DNA of 64,000 nt from Ulva prolifera (GCA_023078555.1 CM041203.1:3763981-3827980); one strand, 5' to 3'; counted from the stretch's first letter, positions 35,270-49,256 are shown. Notes: a model not told the origin generated them from the sequence alone. Made by a program: numbers and translations.

Positions 35270-36289
35270 TTGTTGCAAATTAAACAGTCCGACGAACAAA
35301 TTGAACAGCCCTGCGGGTACATACCCACACACGCTCTGCTGAATATACGTGGTATCAGTGCATCACCTGGCGTGAACAGCTGGACAAGGCTTCAGGTCGC
35401 GAGGACATTCTGCGCCAAGTTGCCCATGCTGTACATGCATGAATGCACAGAAATGGAAAGCACCGACAGCATGCTGCCGCAAACGCCAACACCACGGCCT
35501 ATATGACAGTTGTTTGTAACTTTTGATTCCCTGTCATAGTATGTCATAGTATCCATATCAGCGAAACGAGTCCTAATTGCCTCCCTGGCCTTCGCCTGGG
35601 GTTCAGCTAGGTGCAAATTGCAAGAGCTCGGACCATCGTATGGGCTTCAGCTTCTCAACGAGGTAGGTCCACATTTTTGCAGCTGTCGAGACGTGTAACC
35701 AAATCACACGTTCTTGGGCTCATGAACAAATGTTCATGTGATCCTTTTGTCGCACTCTGCATTTGGGCGAATCCGGGAAATGATGATGCTGCTTCAATAA
35801 GGTGGCGAATTGTCCAGACATCGTGAGTAGTGAGCCTTGCCTCTGAGTTTCAGTGCGCCTCTGCATCAAACAATTCTGACACCGGTTGTATGCACACACC
35901 ACACTTTCCCACACTGTGGCGGCACGGGAAATAGTGATGATATCTTAGATTGCCACACTTCAAAACAGTCCCGTATGAAAGCAGGCAGGACGGACCTGGG
36001 TCCAGTAAGAACAGGACACACCACCAACGTGCCCACCTGCTTCAGCTGGGGTGCATCCGGTTGATCCTGGCCCTGCTTGTGCGGACAGTTGCAGGCCCGG
36101 GCGATCCAGGCAGATGTGGAGTCCAGCAAAGATGAAGGCACTTGTGGAGATGAAGACGCGGGAGATGAATGCGCATGTGGAGTCACGGTGTGGGGTGCAT
36201 CGCAACCTATATGAGTATGCGTTGGGGGCTCCAGCTGAGGGTGCGTGCATGGGGGTACGGGGCAGGGGCCGGGGCCTGTGTGATGTTGT
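35270..36289. other. Intergenic region 5' of the roadblock gene
   Basis: It contains the roadblock promoter and no confident gene. An acidic, Cys-containing frame near 36090-36212 (IQADVESSKDEGTCGDEDAG) may be the end of a small plus-strand gene, but a minus-strand frame overlaps it. Composition becomes GC- and C-rich toward the repeat region. Confidence 0.3.
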
Positions 36290-36700
36290 GTTACATGGAC
36301 AAAGAGAGGAGGCAGGTAGCACCGCAGAAACAGCGAGCAGCTCAAAAAAAGGTTCACCAACTCAGCACGACGCATACAGGCCACACCTGCAGCCGTCGCA
36401 AATTTGCAACTTCTCCGGCATCGAGAATAGAACCTGTGCTATGTGCGAGCTGCTCCCAGCACACCCACACCGATGCACACAGACACTAACACCCCAGAAC
36501 ACACCCATGCAAACGCCCACAGCTGCATTACTACAGACGCACATGCACATCCCCACCCACAGAGTCACCCACACAGCCGTGCCTGCGGCGGCTCAACACA
36601 AGGCTGCCCGCCGGCCTTCTCGACCCCAGCCCGCGGACCCCCGGCCCTCCACACACATCCGCAACGCAGCAGACGCACCATCGCACAGCCCTTCCTAATC
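36290..36700 (-). repeat. Retroelement-like 3' end, reverse orientation, with CA-rich flank
   Basis: The sequence TTACATGGACAAAG, then AGGAGGCAGGTAGCACCGC at 36291-36335, is a copy of a signature repeated at 38366 and 61058 in the same orientation and at 63346 in the opposite one. CA-rich imperfect simple sequence (36440-36600) follows. The reverse complement reads as the terminus GCTACC...CTTTGTAAC of a retroelement 3' UTR. The open frames crossing this stretch are by-products of low complexity. Confidence 0.6.
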
Positions 36701-37650
36701 ATTTAAGCCTGCACCAGACCACATGCAGGCCGCGGCACAAGCAACCCAGGCTATGCAACCACCACCGGTCCCACGTGCTGGGCTGAGCTGGGCAGCCAAA
36801 GGCGATGGCTGACACATGATCGTGCTTAGCGGGCGGACCCCGGTGCTGTGCATGCTTAAGTTGTGAAGTTCACAATGTGAATGTCTGGCAGCGTGGTCTG
36901 GTTCATCTTGCAATCCAGACGTGAGTCACTGACAGCGCTGCATGCCTCTCTGACTTGTTCCCTTTATAGACACAAGTAGAGCGTTATGTACCATGAAGAA
37001 CGTGCTGTCTTAAAAAGAAACACTACCCCTTGTACAATATTCGAACACTGACACCTCTGCTGTGTCGAAAGGATCAAGTCACAGAGACAGGTAGCATTGC
37101 GAGCAGTGCTCGTCCACATAATACCATTTATGCAAATTCTGCACCGTACATCAAGCATAGCCGATCTAAATTGCCAGGGCCTTTCACCAAAATTGCCCAA
37201 TGCCAAATTGTGAGCTGAGCCCCGACCCCAAGCACGATTCCCGACATCGCCTCACAAACACCTGAGAATCGGCCCGCATTAGAGGCGGAAGACCATGTTG
37301 CCGCCCGTACCAAACAAGGCTTTATCACCGCAGGGGCGCAGCCCCATGGCCCCCGGTCCAAACAACACCACTGCGTCCAGCCCCAGCCCCAAACCGCCGA
37401 CCACTGCACCACCACTGCCCAATGGGTTGAGGACGGAACAACAGCTCCCTCCTCCTTCGGGTGGTCGCCGGTGCGATTCTGCATGCATTTTGGGAAATTG
37501 AAACAGCCGTGCGTGACCACCCTGGTTAGCACAGGACGCGGTCCTGTCAGTTGCGTAAGCTTGTCTGCGGGGGATTTGCGGGTGCGTTACCCTTCGGCGT
37601 GTGATCTCGATTATCTGGAGGTGTCAGTGTCCTTTTAAAGACTCAAGCAG
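36701..37650. other. Intergenic DNA, two small overlapping frames only
   Basis: No supported gene. At 37279-37501 a Pro/Ser-rich plus-strand frame (MLPPVPNKALSPQGRSP) and a Gly-rich minus-strand frame (SGGAVVGGLGLGLDAVVLFG) are open at the same time; this is expected from a skewed GC stretch, and neither has a recognisable partner. Nothing else stands out. Confidence 0.35.
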
Positions 37651-37669
37651 ATCCACGTTTACTTCACTT

Positions 37670-38140
37670 CACTGACGCTCAGTTCACTCCAGACTGCCGC
37701 CCACAGCACCACGTGCTGGCTGTATCCCGACCGCCATACCTGCTGTGCATGATTTGCTGGCATTGCCACACTAGACTTGCGGACCCGGCGAAGACCTCTC
37801 GCCACTCGCTGGCCAATCGGCCTGAGCGGCGGGCCGCCCCACGCAACCTGCCGCCCTTGAGGTGATCGTTGCTTGACTCTGCGGCCCTGTCGGTTTGGCG
37901 ACGGTGCGGCTGCTTCCTGCGCCCACTGCCCAGACAGCCTGCCTCTGCCACGGCATGGGCGCCGGCCTGGATGAGGGTGGGCATGCAGCCTGTCATACGG
38001 GGGCAACCGAGTAGGGAGAGCGTGGGCATGTTATATGTCGCCCGGGAGCAGCCCTGCGCTAGAACGGGTGAGGAGGAATGGGTAGGAGTCTGGAGCGCGG
38101 GGGCTGGGACGCCTCAACCCCCCCCCCCCCCCCCCCCCCA
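37670..38140 (+). mobile_element. Decayed retroelement 3' fragment
   Basis: The stretch around 37775-37850 (CTCTCGCCACTCGCTGGCCA, then CGGCCTGAGCGGCGGGCCGC) is clearly related to 62745-62790 and more distantly to 59670-59720; the fragments share GGACTTACGG/AGTCC, CTCTCGCCGCT and CCTGAGCAGCGGGCCGCCC-like blocks. In the 62-kb copy this lies just after the end of a retroelement-type reading frame. No intact frame survives here. It ends in a run of about 22 C at 38118-38139. Confidence 0.55.
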
Positions 38141-38365
38141 CGCCGGATTGCTGTGTAACGTGGGGTCTTGACGCCCGAGCCACGTGTGCCTTGGCGCGAT
38201 GGTGCCACGGAGTGGGGTGGGTGGGTGCAATCACGTGCGGGCGGGCGGTCGGGCTTGTCTGGGCCTGCGCGTTAGTGGGTGCCGGCGTGCATGGACGGTG
38301 ATGGGTGCTGGCCATGTCGTGCATGGGCACTGTCGGTGAGCAGTCGGGTCGGTGTGTCGTTCTGC

Positions 38366-38640
38366 GTTACAAGGACAAAGGTGGCAAGGCGGGCAGCACC
38401 GCGAAAGAAGCAAGTAGACCAAGCACACACCCAGACACCCACGTACGCAACACCCATCACGCGCAGAAAACCTATCACGCTCTCAGCAAACGACACAGAT
38501 CCGCAGACCGCCAAGCACATACCCTCACACCCATACACGCACACACAAACCCAACGGCCCACACACAACCACACAGCATCCAACACCTCAACGCCTGTCG
38601 CCATACGACAGGGCCGTGCTCAATACACTACTGCCCAAGG
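38366..38640 (-). repeat. Retroelement-like 3' end, reverse orientation, CA-rich
   Basis: TTACAAGGACAAAGG, then GGCAAGGCGGGCAGCACCGC at 38367-38402, is the same signature as at 36290 and 61058. It is followed by about 200 bases of CA- and CCA-rich sequence without perfect periodicity. With the other copies it defines a dispersed family. Confidence 0.65.
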
Positions 38641-38834
38641 CCGCCTATCCTGGCCGCCCGATTGCCGGGGGCCGCCCCATGGCCAGCCCCAAACCCCACT
38701 CCACCCCACCCCCAGATCCACAGCACACCCAGCCTGCCACACCGCCGCGCAGCCCCGCCGGCCCGCACTGCATCACACCCGGGACGATGCGGTGCCGTTC
38801 TGTGTGGAGTGCCAGCGGTTGCTTGCATGTGTAT

Positions 38835-38945
38835 GAATGTGCTTACAAAGGACAGAGGCCAGTGTATGAATGTAGTTACAAAGAACAGAGGCCGGGCATC
38901 GAGCCGTTTCTCGGAATTCAGCCGAGGCCAGTGTATGCATGTATG
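38835..38945 (-). repeat. Two short units of the TTTGTAAC 3'-end repeat, reverse orientation
   Basis: GCTTACAAAGGACAGAGGCC (38850-38869) and GTTACAAAGAACAGAGGCC (38875-38893) are reverse complements of the GGCCTCTGTCCTTTGTAACT units found in tandem at 62.1-62.45 kb. A third partial GAGGCCAGTGTATGCATG lies at 38924-38941. Between units the sequence contains TATGAATG, the counterpart of the CATACAT tails at the 62-kb site. Confidence 0.75.
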
Positions 38946-39403
38946 TCTCCAGGATTACATATGCGTTGTTTCTGTTCATGTCGTGCGCGCGGAGTCTGCG
39001 GTGCTAACTGCCTTTCCGGCTGTGTTTTTTGTAACACTGAACCTGCATCCACCACTCCGTTATAAACCGGAATGTCTGATGCGATCGTAAAGGCCGGCCA
39101 ACGTGCACGCGGTACTTGAAGTTGCCAGTGACGTATCGCTTCCGCTCATGCAATGTAAGACATGTGGGGACTGCATACCGCAGTGCATGACAGGACAGGC
39201 TGGAGACACGACCAGTGACCAAACGATATCCTGCGTTTTACCTGAGCCAGAATGTCACACAACATGTACAGCCATAGCTGTGGCATCAAATGCATTCGCA
39301 CGACGGTTTTAAAGACTCTTCTCGCTGCAATTGGTGTCTGCAATGTGTGATCGTCAACGTCTGTTCTGCACAGCGCGAAAGACGACAGTACATTATTCGC
39401 AAT

Positions 39404-42159
39404 ATGGAGGCATATAAGAAGTCCCATCAAACATATATTGCAAAACTCTGCGGGACAAGCCACATTCCTCTCGCTGATTCCTTTTGGCTTGAACTTATTC
39501 GGCACTCCAGTCCGCTCAGTGCTGTGTGCGCCAGATCGTTACAAGCTTTTCTCCGGCCTTTCTGCGAGCAATTTGCAAGAAACAACTCTACAACTGGACA
39601 CTTCACACTACTGGCAACACAAGCCTGTGATCACGTCGAGGCTGCGACCAAGCAATTTAACGTACCTTGCAGCGAGGTGTTGAACGCTACAAATGCAATC
39701 GTGTTGCTCAGAGGCGTTTCCGTTGAGCTTATCAGGATAATCCCTCCTCATCTCCAGCAGACATGTCTGCTCAACTCTTCTTCTTCAACCGTTGAAGATG
39801 ATGTGTTTGGCCGGCTCCTTCAGACATGCGTTAGCTATGTGGAAACCAAAAAGATAGAAACAATGAATTACGCTCTGTACTACACCATCCTCAGCTTCCT
39901 GCTTGTGTGCTGCAGTTCTTCATTGTACCATGACGGCCATGGTGCGCATTTGCTTTGAATTAATATTCTGGAGCACGCTTGTCAGTGTCAGTGGTGCCCC
40001 AGTGCCGCTTGTGTCACGGCGACCTTTAGACCGTTTGCACAGGAGGCCATCTGATCAAGGGCATACATCAAGCTCAAAGCGCAAGTTCGGTAAAGCTCAT
40101 ATCCAAGCTGCTCGGCAATGTGGTGAAGCAGACTTGCATGGACCAGGCTGTCAAACTCCACATTGCAGCAGTGGAACACGGCAACACTACAGACTCGACG
40201 TTCTTGGCTGCAGCCACAAAGCTGGCATCCGATGTCGCCATGGCACCCACACGACTGTTCGCTGGCTTCTTGAGATCTGGTGTCCGATTGGCGCCCGTCC
40301 CAATTGCAGATGCATCACTTTCACTTCTATTAGCAATGCTACATCAAGATGACGAAAATTCCTTAGGATCACCTTGCAGCTTTCAAGGAAATTTTGGGGT
40401 ACGTACCTCGCATTTGATCTGTCGTCACCTGAGTGCATCAGAGTTTATAGCTGATGTCTGCATCAGCATTGGTTGAGTGACACTAGCCTGTGTCACATCT
40501 GTGGTCAGCTCGTGGACCAGCAGCATGCGTATGTTTCAGTCTATGCTGCCATGGCAAGTCGTGGCAGGGATCGGTTTGTGCACACATATTCAGAACAAGA
40601 TCATGAAGCAGGCATGTACTTCAGCAAGTTTAACTAGTTCCGTTGTTGCCTCCATCGGAAGCAGTAACCAGTCCTGCATTGCAGAATCTGCTCAATGCAG
40701 ACGGCGGTGCCCTTGATGATGCTGAGGCTGGTGCATCAGCATTCATGTCGACACGTCCGTCTGTGTCTTTTTCATCACTCTTTGAGTGCATCGTCAAAAC
40801 GCTAAAGCAGCCGCAGTCAGCGCTTCTCCTTTATATGCTCATCACGCGCTGCAAGAACTTCCACCGGAGCGTTGTTGTGCGATCAGACATCGACTCTCTG
40901 ATTGTGCCTCTCCTGGAGCAACTGCACACCGGCTTGTCAACCCCTGTCAGGCACCTGTACATCTTGCTGGTATGAAACTGCATCTCTCCTATGCAAGTGA
41001 CGTCATTTTATGTAGCTGTTGGAGTGGCGCTTGTGTTAGCGTTTTGGTAGCCTGCGTGACATGCTCAGTTCAGATATGTTGATAAACCTTGACTTCTGCG
41101 CTAAGCCTTCATGGGTACTGGTCACCCCACACTGTTGGTCTTTGTTTTGCTCAGACTTCGAACGTTGGGTGTGCTGTGCAGATCATCCTTCTGCTATTCA
41201 GTGAAGATGAAGGCTTTGCTCGAACCGTTTTCAAGGTGCGTGTGAAGAGAGTGTCTTGGTTCATTGAGCGCAGCCATGTTGACGTGTCCTTGGGAGATCT
41301 CATGGTTTCTGTGCTCCTCAAGTCAGCGTTTCGGAACACATCAACTGCTCATGATGAGTATCTCCACTCCAATGCCCTCTCAGCACTAATCAACCTTGCA
41401 CCCAATGCCTCTCACATCAGCTCAAACACAGCACAGCGTGTGTGCTTCATCATTGAGGGAGCACACAAACGATTGATATGGCTAGATCGAAAGGTATGAA
41501 TGTTTGGCTCTGATTCTGATGTATGAAAAACAGATTGCTGCTGATGTCACTTGAGGTACCTCGAAGCATGTGTTGGTGTCCCTATCTCCAGAGATTCATT
41601 ATGAAGGCGCATCTTCAATCTGCGATGTTGTCAACGCACGGCCTGTGTGCAGATTGTGGAGAGTGTGGATCGCCGTGTGCACATGCAAGAGCGCCAGCTG
41701 CTACAGGATTTTCTGCGCAATGTGATAAATGTGCTGGACATCCTTTGCTATCGAGCACTCCCCAAAAATTCTGAGCTTGTGTACAGCCTCCTCCATCAAC
41801 AGGCCATGCTGAGGAAACTTGCAGATGATCCTATGTGGCAGGCAGGCCTGCAGAACGCTCTCACTGTCATTCAGCACTTCAACGCGTGCATTGATGAAGC
41901 GCAGAGAGCGTCTGCAAGTGGTGGGGAATGGGGAGTGTCACAGGTCATGCGTGTCATCCAACACGAGCTCCTCAGTTGGAAACAAACAGCATTGAAGCCG
42001 GTAGCAGAGACACACTGTACATATGAAGAAGCGCCGCAAGCTCGAGCCTTTTTCCTGCCATACCTGTGGTGTTCAATTCTGAGATCCTCTTGCGGTAGCC
42101 TGTTTCCTGAGCCCAAAGTGCATCTTGTCGAATACGAGTGTAACATGCAACCAGCGTAG
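39404..42159 (+). CDS. DYM: Dymeclin (Golgi/ER trafficking protein)
   Basis: Dymeclin is a peripheral protein of the Golgi and ER membrane needed for trafficking. The ATG at 39404 begins MEAYKKSHQTYIAKLCGTS and leads into PLADSFWLELI, the family's L-x-D-x-FW-x-x-L block, then FLRPFCEQFARNNSTTGHF. Later exons carry FSSLFECIVKTLKQ and RSDIDSLIVPLLEQL (40775-40930), ILLLFSEDEGFARTVF (41189-41236), HDEYLHSNALSALINLAPNA (about 41350-41410) and, in the last exon, ERQLLQDFLRNVINVLDI and ARAFFLPYLWCSILRSSCG (about 42035-42095), with a stop at 42157-42159. These are the dymeclin HEAT-like blocks in the right order. The exons between about 39960 and 40400 are harder to phase, and some junctions there are uncertain. 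The human orthologue is N-myristoylated at a Gly2; this start (MEAY) lacks that Gly, so either the start is different or the modification is absent. Confidence 0.87.
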
Positions 42160-44737
42160 CTAATCTGGGGTACACGACAATCTTTAAACGCCTGTGCTGG
42201 GGTGGCTGCATCAGATTCAGACAGTGGCAGTTGAATCGAGGCAGAGGCTGGTGGCTGCAGCTCAAGCCACCCCGACTGTGCAATCAACCGCATCCTTACG
42301 ATGAATATTGTGACAATTCATGGAACACGAGGCGGACTGCACAGAGCAGGTGTACATCGGCTGACTACATCTGATCCAAGTGCAGGCTCCCAGACCAATC
42401 TTCTTCATACCCGGCAGTGGATGGACTGGTGTGCCTGTCGTGCTTCACAGTGATTGTGGCCACAAGGCAGGGACAGACTGGATTGGAGCACCGGAAATGG
42501 CACCATCTACCGTTCGCGAAAAAGTATATGCTCAGCTAAGCAAGTTTTGAGTTATCAGCCATGGAGGACCGACTGCACTTGCAAGTCCAACATCATGCGT
42601 TTCCGCATGGCCTCAAGCAGCATACGTAGCATACAAGAGCAGCTTCCTTGGCATGACTGTCGCAAGAACTGCGCTACTGGCAGCGGCGATGACTGATATA
42701 TGCAGGCAGTGATGCCTTACACAACATGCCGGCCTGACGCTCATGGCATGCTCAAACGAGCATAGACTGGCCCATCCAGCCCTAAGCATTAATAGATTTC
42801 CCATGTCCATGATCCACAGCGCATTCAAACTGTGTATCCATCTTCCAACTCGCAACATGTAAAGACTGACACAACTCCACAGCAGCTCCACGATAAAAAT
42901 AAAAAAGACTGCGCAATAAACATAATATGAAAAATAGCTGCGCTATCGATAATAGCTGGTGCTTCACGGTATTCTTCACACGGACAGATCATACAGTCAC
43001 TGTCATAATAAGTTGCCTGGCTTATTTGAGCTTCAAGATGAGAAATACTTGCATCCTCATATGATCGATTCACATGGGAGAATGCATGCCATAGGTCTAT
43101 ACATCGCTGCACAAGCCACTTCGACACGGGCCTTCACAAAATTGCATGTGGAGCAAACTGAACTCTGTATCTGCTCCCCACCGAAAGCTTCCACACAGCA
43201 TTTGGCTGCCACGTCAGGAACACAGGTGGGCAAATGAGAGTGGTACCAGTTTCCTAGGTTCGGATGGTAGCATTGATCAGGGAGCCCATCGGCCACCAGC
43301 GCGGGACATGGCATGCCAATTGATGGTGTAGGCGCTTGTGCGCGCCTATCGTCTGTATTATCAAACGAAGAACGAGGTGCTGCTTCGCACGAAGACCCAA
43401 TGCACTGTGCTGACAACCTCGCCAGCCAGCGAGTTTGAAGGGATCTGGATGAGCCTGCACAATACCCGCAGCTCATGCCAAAATTCTGCAGTATACATAC
43501 GAATTAAAGCTGCCAAATTTGGGCCGTGCGGTGATTGGTGATGAATAGATCTGCAATATATGACTCAACGTTCGTTCGACGAAGCTACGCCACCATCTCA
43601 GACGAGATTGATTACTCGTTGACAGCGCAAAACAAGCGACAAGAACCAGAGAACCGCTTCCCATGCAGACTAATCATGTGTCTATCGCACATCATCCCTG
43701 TCAGCCTGGATGGCTTGCTGCACTGTCGTCGTGATCGCACCAGCTGCAGCGCATGGAGCACAAAGCACGCCAAACAGAACGCCGAGCCAGATCAAACGCT
43801 GCTGATTCTCCAGCATATCGTGTCTTCCCTATAGGCGCACTGAATTCTCAGTTGCTACTTTATACATGCTGTCAAGCTGGCGCGACTATCACGCATGCAC
43901 GATCAGCACACTTCCTCAACGTCAGGCCAGAACAGCAAGCCTGAATTATTCTTAATTACTGGTGAAAGGTGGCCTCGACTGCAAATATGATACACTCACG
44001 GGTTCTAAGCTGACCTCAGTCATCGAAATTTGCGAATGCATGCGGTCTGGGAGTTATGGAGGAGTTGGGGAAGTGCATGACAGCAGGATGGACCAGATAA
44101 TTGGTGATTGCACGCGGAAGGAATTGTTGGCGGCCTACAGAAGACCCTCTTGCGCCTCTGCCACAATAAATGTTCGAGAATTATTTTTACAGCAAAATTT
44201 GACAGCATGTGTAAGCCGGAATGCGCCGAGGCCTCGCGAGGGGTCGCACTCCGTCCTGCCTTTGGTTGAGTCACCCTGTTCCCTACTCGAGCGCAATGGT
44301 GACACCGTGTCTCGCTATTTCGTCCATATATCAAGGCAACAGCAACAATTCCTATTGCTGGGTGGTGAGGGTGGCGCCTGACAGCGCACCAGTAATTTTC
44401 TTATGTGTGCTCATGTGCATGCGCCCACTTTCCAGCAAGGCCCGCGAAGCAGCAAACTTCATGTTGGGGTTGTTGGGAGCGTCCGCGGAAGTGGTCGTGT
44501 CCAAGGCCTTTACTGTCCAGGGCGAGTTTTGGCCTTGGCACTCGTCTCTAGTGCCCGCCACAGTCCCAGGGTAGCACCTGAGGCCAGCCAGGGCGTCTGT
44601 GTGTGCCAGGCACTGAAATTGCAGGCAGCAAGTGATTTTCTTTGCTTGGGCCAGACAAGCATGGCCGTGGTATTTCGGATACTACAGCGCTAGCATCGGC
44701 ACTTCATGAGCACTTCATGAGCCGTGCCGAGCCGATC

Positions 44738-44739
<2 letters not shown>
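42160..44739. other. Gene-poor region between dymeclin and the CA array
   Basis: No gene is confidently supported. A minus-strand frame at 43057-43476 is Cys-rich (CYHPNLGNWYHSHLPTCVPD, then CCVEAFGG and CSTCNF) and might be an exon of an extracellular or metal-binding protein, but I found no partner exons. A plus-strand frame at 44221-44574 contains a hydrophobic stretch (VIFLCVLMCM). The remainder (42300-43050, 43480-44220) shows nothing specific. Confidence 0.3.
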
Positions 44740-45881
<1,142 letters not shown>

Positions 45882-48033
45882 CTACAAGTCTTCTGCCAGG
45901 ACATAGCGATCTCGTTCCCGCTCTGCTTTATTATGCTGGTACTGGAAAACAAACTTTTGCTCAAATCCATTCCCTCTGTGAACTCCATCCCAGTGGCGCC
46001 CTGGCTTGATATTAAAACGATTTGGCAGGGGTTGAACACCGCGCTTGCTCCAACTATGATGTGGTATAGCCTGTGGGATGATGAATCCGGACTTAGTGGA
46101 CAGCTCCTCAGCATGGGCATCTATGGAATTTGATTCAGCCGTTCCTGTGCTCCTCTGCTTGGCCGTGAAATATTGGGCCATTGGATCATCCATTCGAAGC
46201 TCCTGCTGCATGTGCACATCTGCATCTTCATCGAATTCTCGCTGGAATTTTTTGGTACTCTGCACAAAAAACCAAATTGTATGTGTGCAGCAGCCTCAAG
46301 ATGACAGCCCTGGCCAGAAGGCTTAACAGGCTACATGCAGCAGCTCAAACCTCTCGCTCGAGAGCTTGCTTCTCTGCTTCCTTAGCGCGCCGCTGAGCTA
46401 AGCCGGACTTCCATTCCACATCTTCCTCGAGATATTTGGGCTGTCGCTTCGTTTGCTTAGCCACCATGGCCTCTTTGTACTCCTCTTTGGTCACTATCTT
46501 GCCATCCAGGCGGAATGTGCTCGATGCTCCACGGCCAGATTTGGAGGGATCCATTTCAAGAATCCTGTACACACAGAGTATTAAGGCTCATGACTTCTAC
46601 CTCATGACTGAGGCATGTTTGGCAAGATCTATATTACAGTGTGTTTGATAAGTCAGCTTCAAACTGAGAAAAATGAGATCAAATAGGCATATGCGGACAT
46701 CATCAACAGCCCACCATGCATGGAACCTACATCCAGAATGAACACACCGCTGCTGCTCTTCCAGACGCTTCTGCCTGATCTGCTCGGACATGATGTGAGA
46801 CTCTACTAAGCCGCCAGTTGCTCTCCCTCCTTGTCCAAGTCTGGCTCCTGCCGTTGCCCTGCCCTGAGGATGTTGTTCATGCCCCGAGGGGCTTCCGACA
46901 GGACTGTCACTCCCATGGCGCATACGGACACATGGCCCCCTGTGATTACGTTCATTACCATCCATGGGATCGGCATTATCTACCCCCGTCCTGGGCGGGC
47001 TTTCATCATCAGAATCATGTCGCACGATTTTTCGTTTCACTGCTTCCCTATTGATCTGATTTCTGCGTTGTTCTACATGTGCATCTGTCACGGAGTCAGG
47101 CTTCCTTCGACGTGGTGGGCTTTCATCATCTACGCCATGTCTGGCAGTAGGACGGCGAGGTGGGCTTTCGTCATCGTGGTGATGTATTTCCCACCTCTGC
47201 CCCTGTTGCCGTGCATGGCCAACTACATCTGTGTGTGATAATACTGAGACTGATAGTTGTGCTTTTCTACTTCTGCTTGTAGGGTGCACTGATATAGACT
47301 GCTGTTGCGACGAGACTGCGGCCTCGTTAGCCAGATGCGCTCGGCTGGGGGGGAGGTCATTGTCTGAATCGTGCCGGTTCCGGGTTGCCACTTGAGGAGT
47401 CAAACCGTCGGAGGCAGGAACTTGTCTTCTTGGAGGACTCTCATCGTCCGTGTCATGGCGAGTGCCACGCGGAGGGAGGCCGTCATCCGAGTCTTGCTGC
47501 TGCTCTGGTTGCAATGGCATATCTTCTGATTCCCATTGGCTTCTGAACTTTGCTTGTCCCTGAAGCAATTGCAGCTGGTGATGCACTTCTGCAGCATTCT
47601 CCACGACGGGGCCTGCAGAATGCAAAATTGGGGCCATATATCGCAGCTGCCTCATGTGATCTGGTCATGTCACAGCAGGGTTGCCCCGTCATCATTTTTT
47701 ACATACGTACGACTGATCAGACTGACTAGCTGTGAGGTCACTCATACACACTGATGGCAGCCTACCAAAATGCATCGGCATCAGCAAACTCAACGCTTAG
47801 TTGGATTTCACTGTTACCGCACCATCATCGCTCTCATCACCGTCATTTACTGCTTCTGGGACACTGGCCAATTTGGTTTGTACAGGCCACCCTGCATCCT
47901 CATCAACGACTTTGATCCGTGAAGGCTGGGCCGCAATATGTCGTCGTCGTCTCTTTTTCTTTCTTTTTTCAGGCCCGTGTTCACCGGGGATCTCCGCAGA
48001 GTAATACTTCGCCAAGTAATCTGCTTTGCCCAT
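45882..48033 (-). CDS. BUD13: BUD13, spliceosomal RES-complex subunit
   Basis: BUD13 is the core of the RES complex (with SNU17/RBMX2 and PML1/SNIP1) in the activated spliceosome. Exon 1 starts at ATG 48033: MGKADYLAKYYSAE, then a Lys/Arg cluster (EKRKKKRRRRH). The middle exon (about 47660-46750) holds at least six imperfect copies of the BUD13 repeat RHDSDDESPPRR, for example near 47600, 47450, 47180, 47110 and 47000. Downstream come GKIVTKEEYKEAM, EEDVEWKSGLAQRR (46500-46400), REFDEDADVHMQQELRMDDP, KSGFIIPQAIPHHSW and finally PNRFNIKPGRHWDGVHRGNG (about 46020), the conserved C-terminal element. The stop is at 45882. The RS-like repeats are probable phosphorylation targets, as in other BUD13 proteins. 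No loss of key blocks is seen. Confidence 0.93.
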
Positions 48034-48099
48034 GGCGGTGACCTACTTCAAGGGATCAGTGCAAGCGTCTCGACCCACAAAGCGAAGATATAGGGCTAC

Positions 48100-49256
48100 G
48101 GTGAGAATGCTTGCCTGCCCGAGTTGTCAGCTTGATCGGCCGTTTGGCTTGAAATTGGCCACGACCATGGTTGTGCAGCAGCACAAGCCGATACGGCACA
48201 AGATGCCCATGTGAACAGGTAAGTCAGAGAGTTCAACTTCAAATCTTCTGGTTCGCGTAGCATAAAAGGCAACATAATCAGCAATAACTGTAGCGACTCG
48301 TGCAGCATTTGGCCGGACGCCATGCATACGCGTCACCCAGTGTCCTCCTGACGGACTTGAATTGTGCTTTGTTGTCCTGCCCTGCAATGCCCGAGCTTGT
48401 GATTTATCCTCAACCCGGGCTCGAGCTTGAAGATCACGATAGAATTCGTCTACATACTGACTACATGACGACTCAGTGTATTTCAGTTTGCATTGCACAG
48501 CGGTCGCGCATGCTGGCAGGGTGCATATGAGCTAGCGAGTAGGTGACACATTAGGACTGTGCCTGACGTGGAAGGGTTGAGTCCGTGCGCGGTCTTGCTG
48601 AGGGGACGTAGCGCTGTGTTCGTTGCTGTATCAATGCCGACACTTGCACGGGCCAACTCTGGAGAAGTCCGCATGGGAAGGGTAGCCGCACTATTAAATA
48701 TTGATTGCGATAGGTGCAGCCCTGAGTGAGCAGTGACCGCGGTGGAGCTGGATGCTGTCGAGAGGCCCTCTGTGGTACAGTCATGGCGCGCAAGGGAGGT
48801 TGTGTGGCATGGCAATTACACAAATTACAGTACATGTGGTATCTTCATTTATGTGATTTCATGGCAGTGTTTGAATGCGGGCTGGGTTGTGTGGCATGGC
48901 CACACCGTGAGCGCTGACCATGACCAGCCTCAGCATATCGTTGTACCTGACCTGAACGAGACCAGGACGAGTGCACAGCATCATCGATGATATAGACGTT
49001 CTGATGATCGTACTACACCCACGGAAGATGAATTCTCGTCGCGGACCCAAGCTGCATACCTCAAGAACTCGAAAATCGCGACATGTCCTTGTCGTTCAAA
49101 TAGTCTGGCGCATGTGCGCATGCCACATGCCAACCCGATGGACGTAGCAGCATCAAAATGCAAGGCCTTCCAACGGAATGACAAGGCTTCAAGCTCAGAG
49201 AGCTTCGACTTGCACGCGCCATCTACGTGTCGCCGGGTTTTTGGAACGTCCGGCAT
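48100..49256 (-). CDS. Unidentified minus-strand gene, head-to-head with CAF-1
   Basis: Three minus-strand segments look coding. The first is 49256-49062, from MPDVPKTRRHVDGACKSKL through LEALSFRWKALHFDAAT, ARLFERQGHVAIFEFLR, with a GTATGC donor at its end. The second, about 48770-48560, is Ser/Thr-rich (TASSSTAVTAHSGLHLSQS). The third, about 48480-48210, contains YVDEFYRDLQARARVEDK and VATVIADYVAFYATRTRRF. An alternative start lies upstream at 49442. The start codon at 49256 is only about 100 bases from the divergent CAF-1 start at 49360, so a shared promoter is likely. I do not recognise the protein; the helical first and third segments could be part of a small conserved eukaryotic complex subunit. 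The 3' end is not fixed. Confidence 0.4.
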
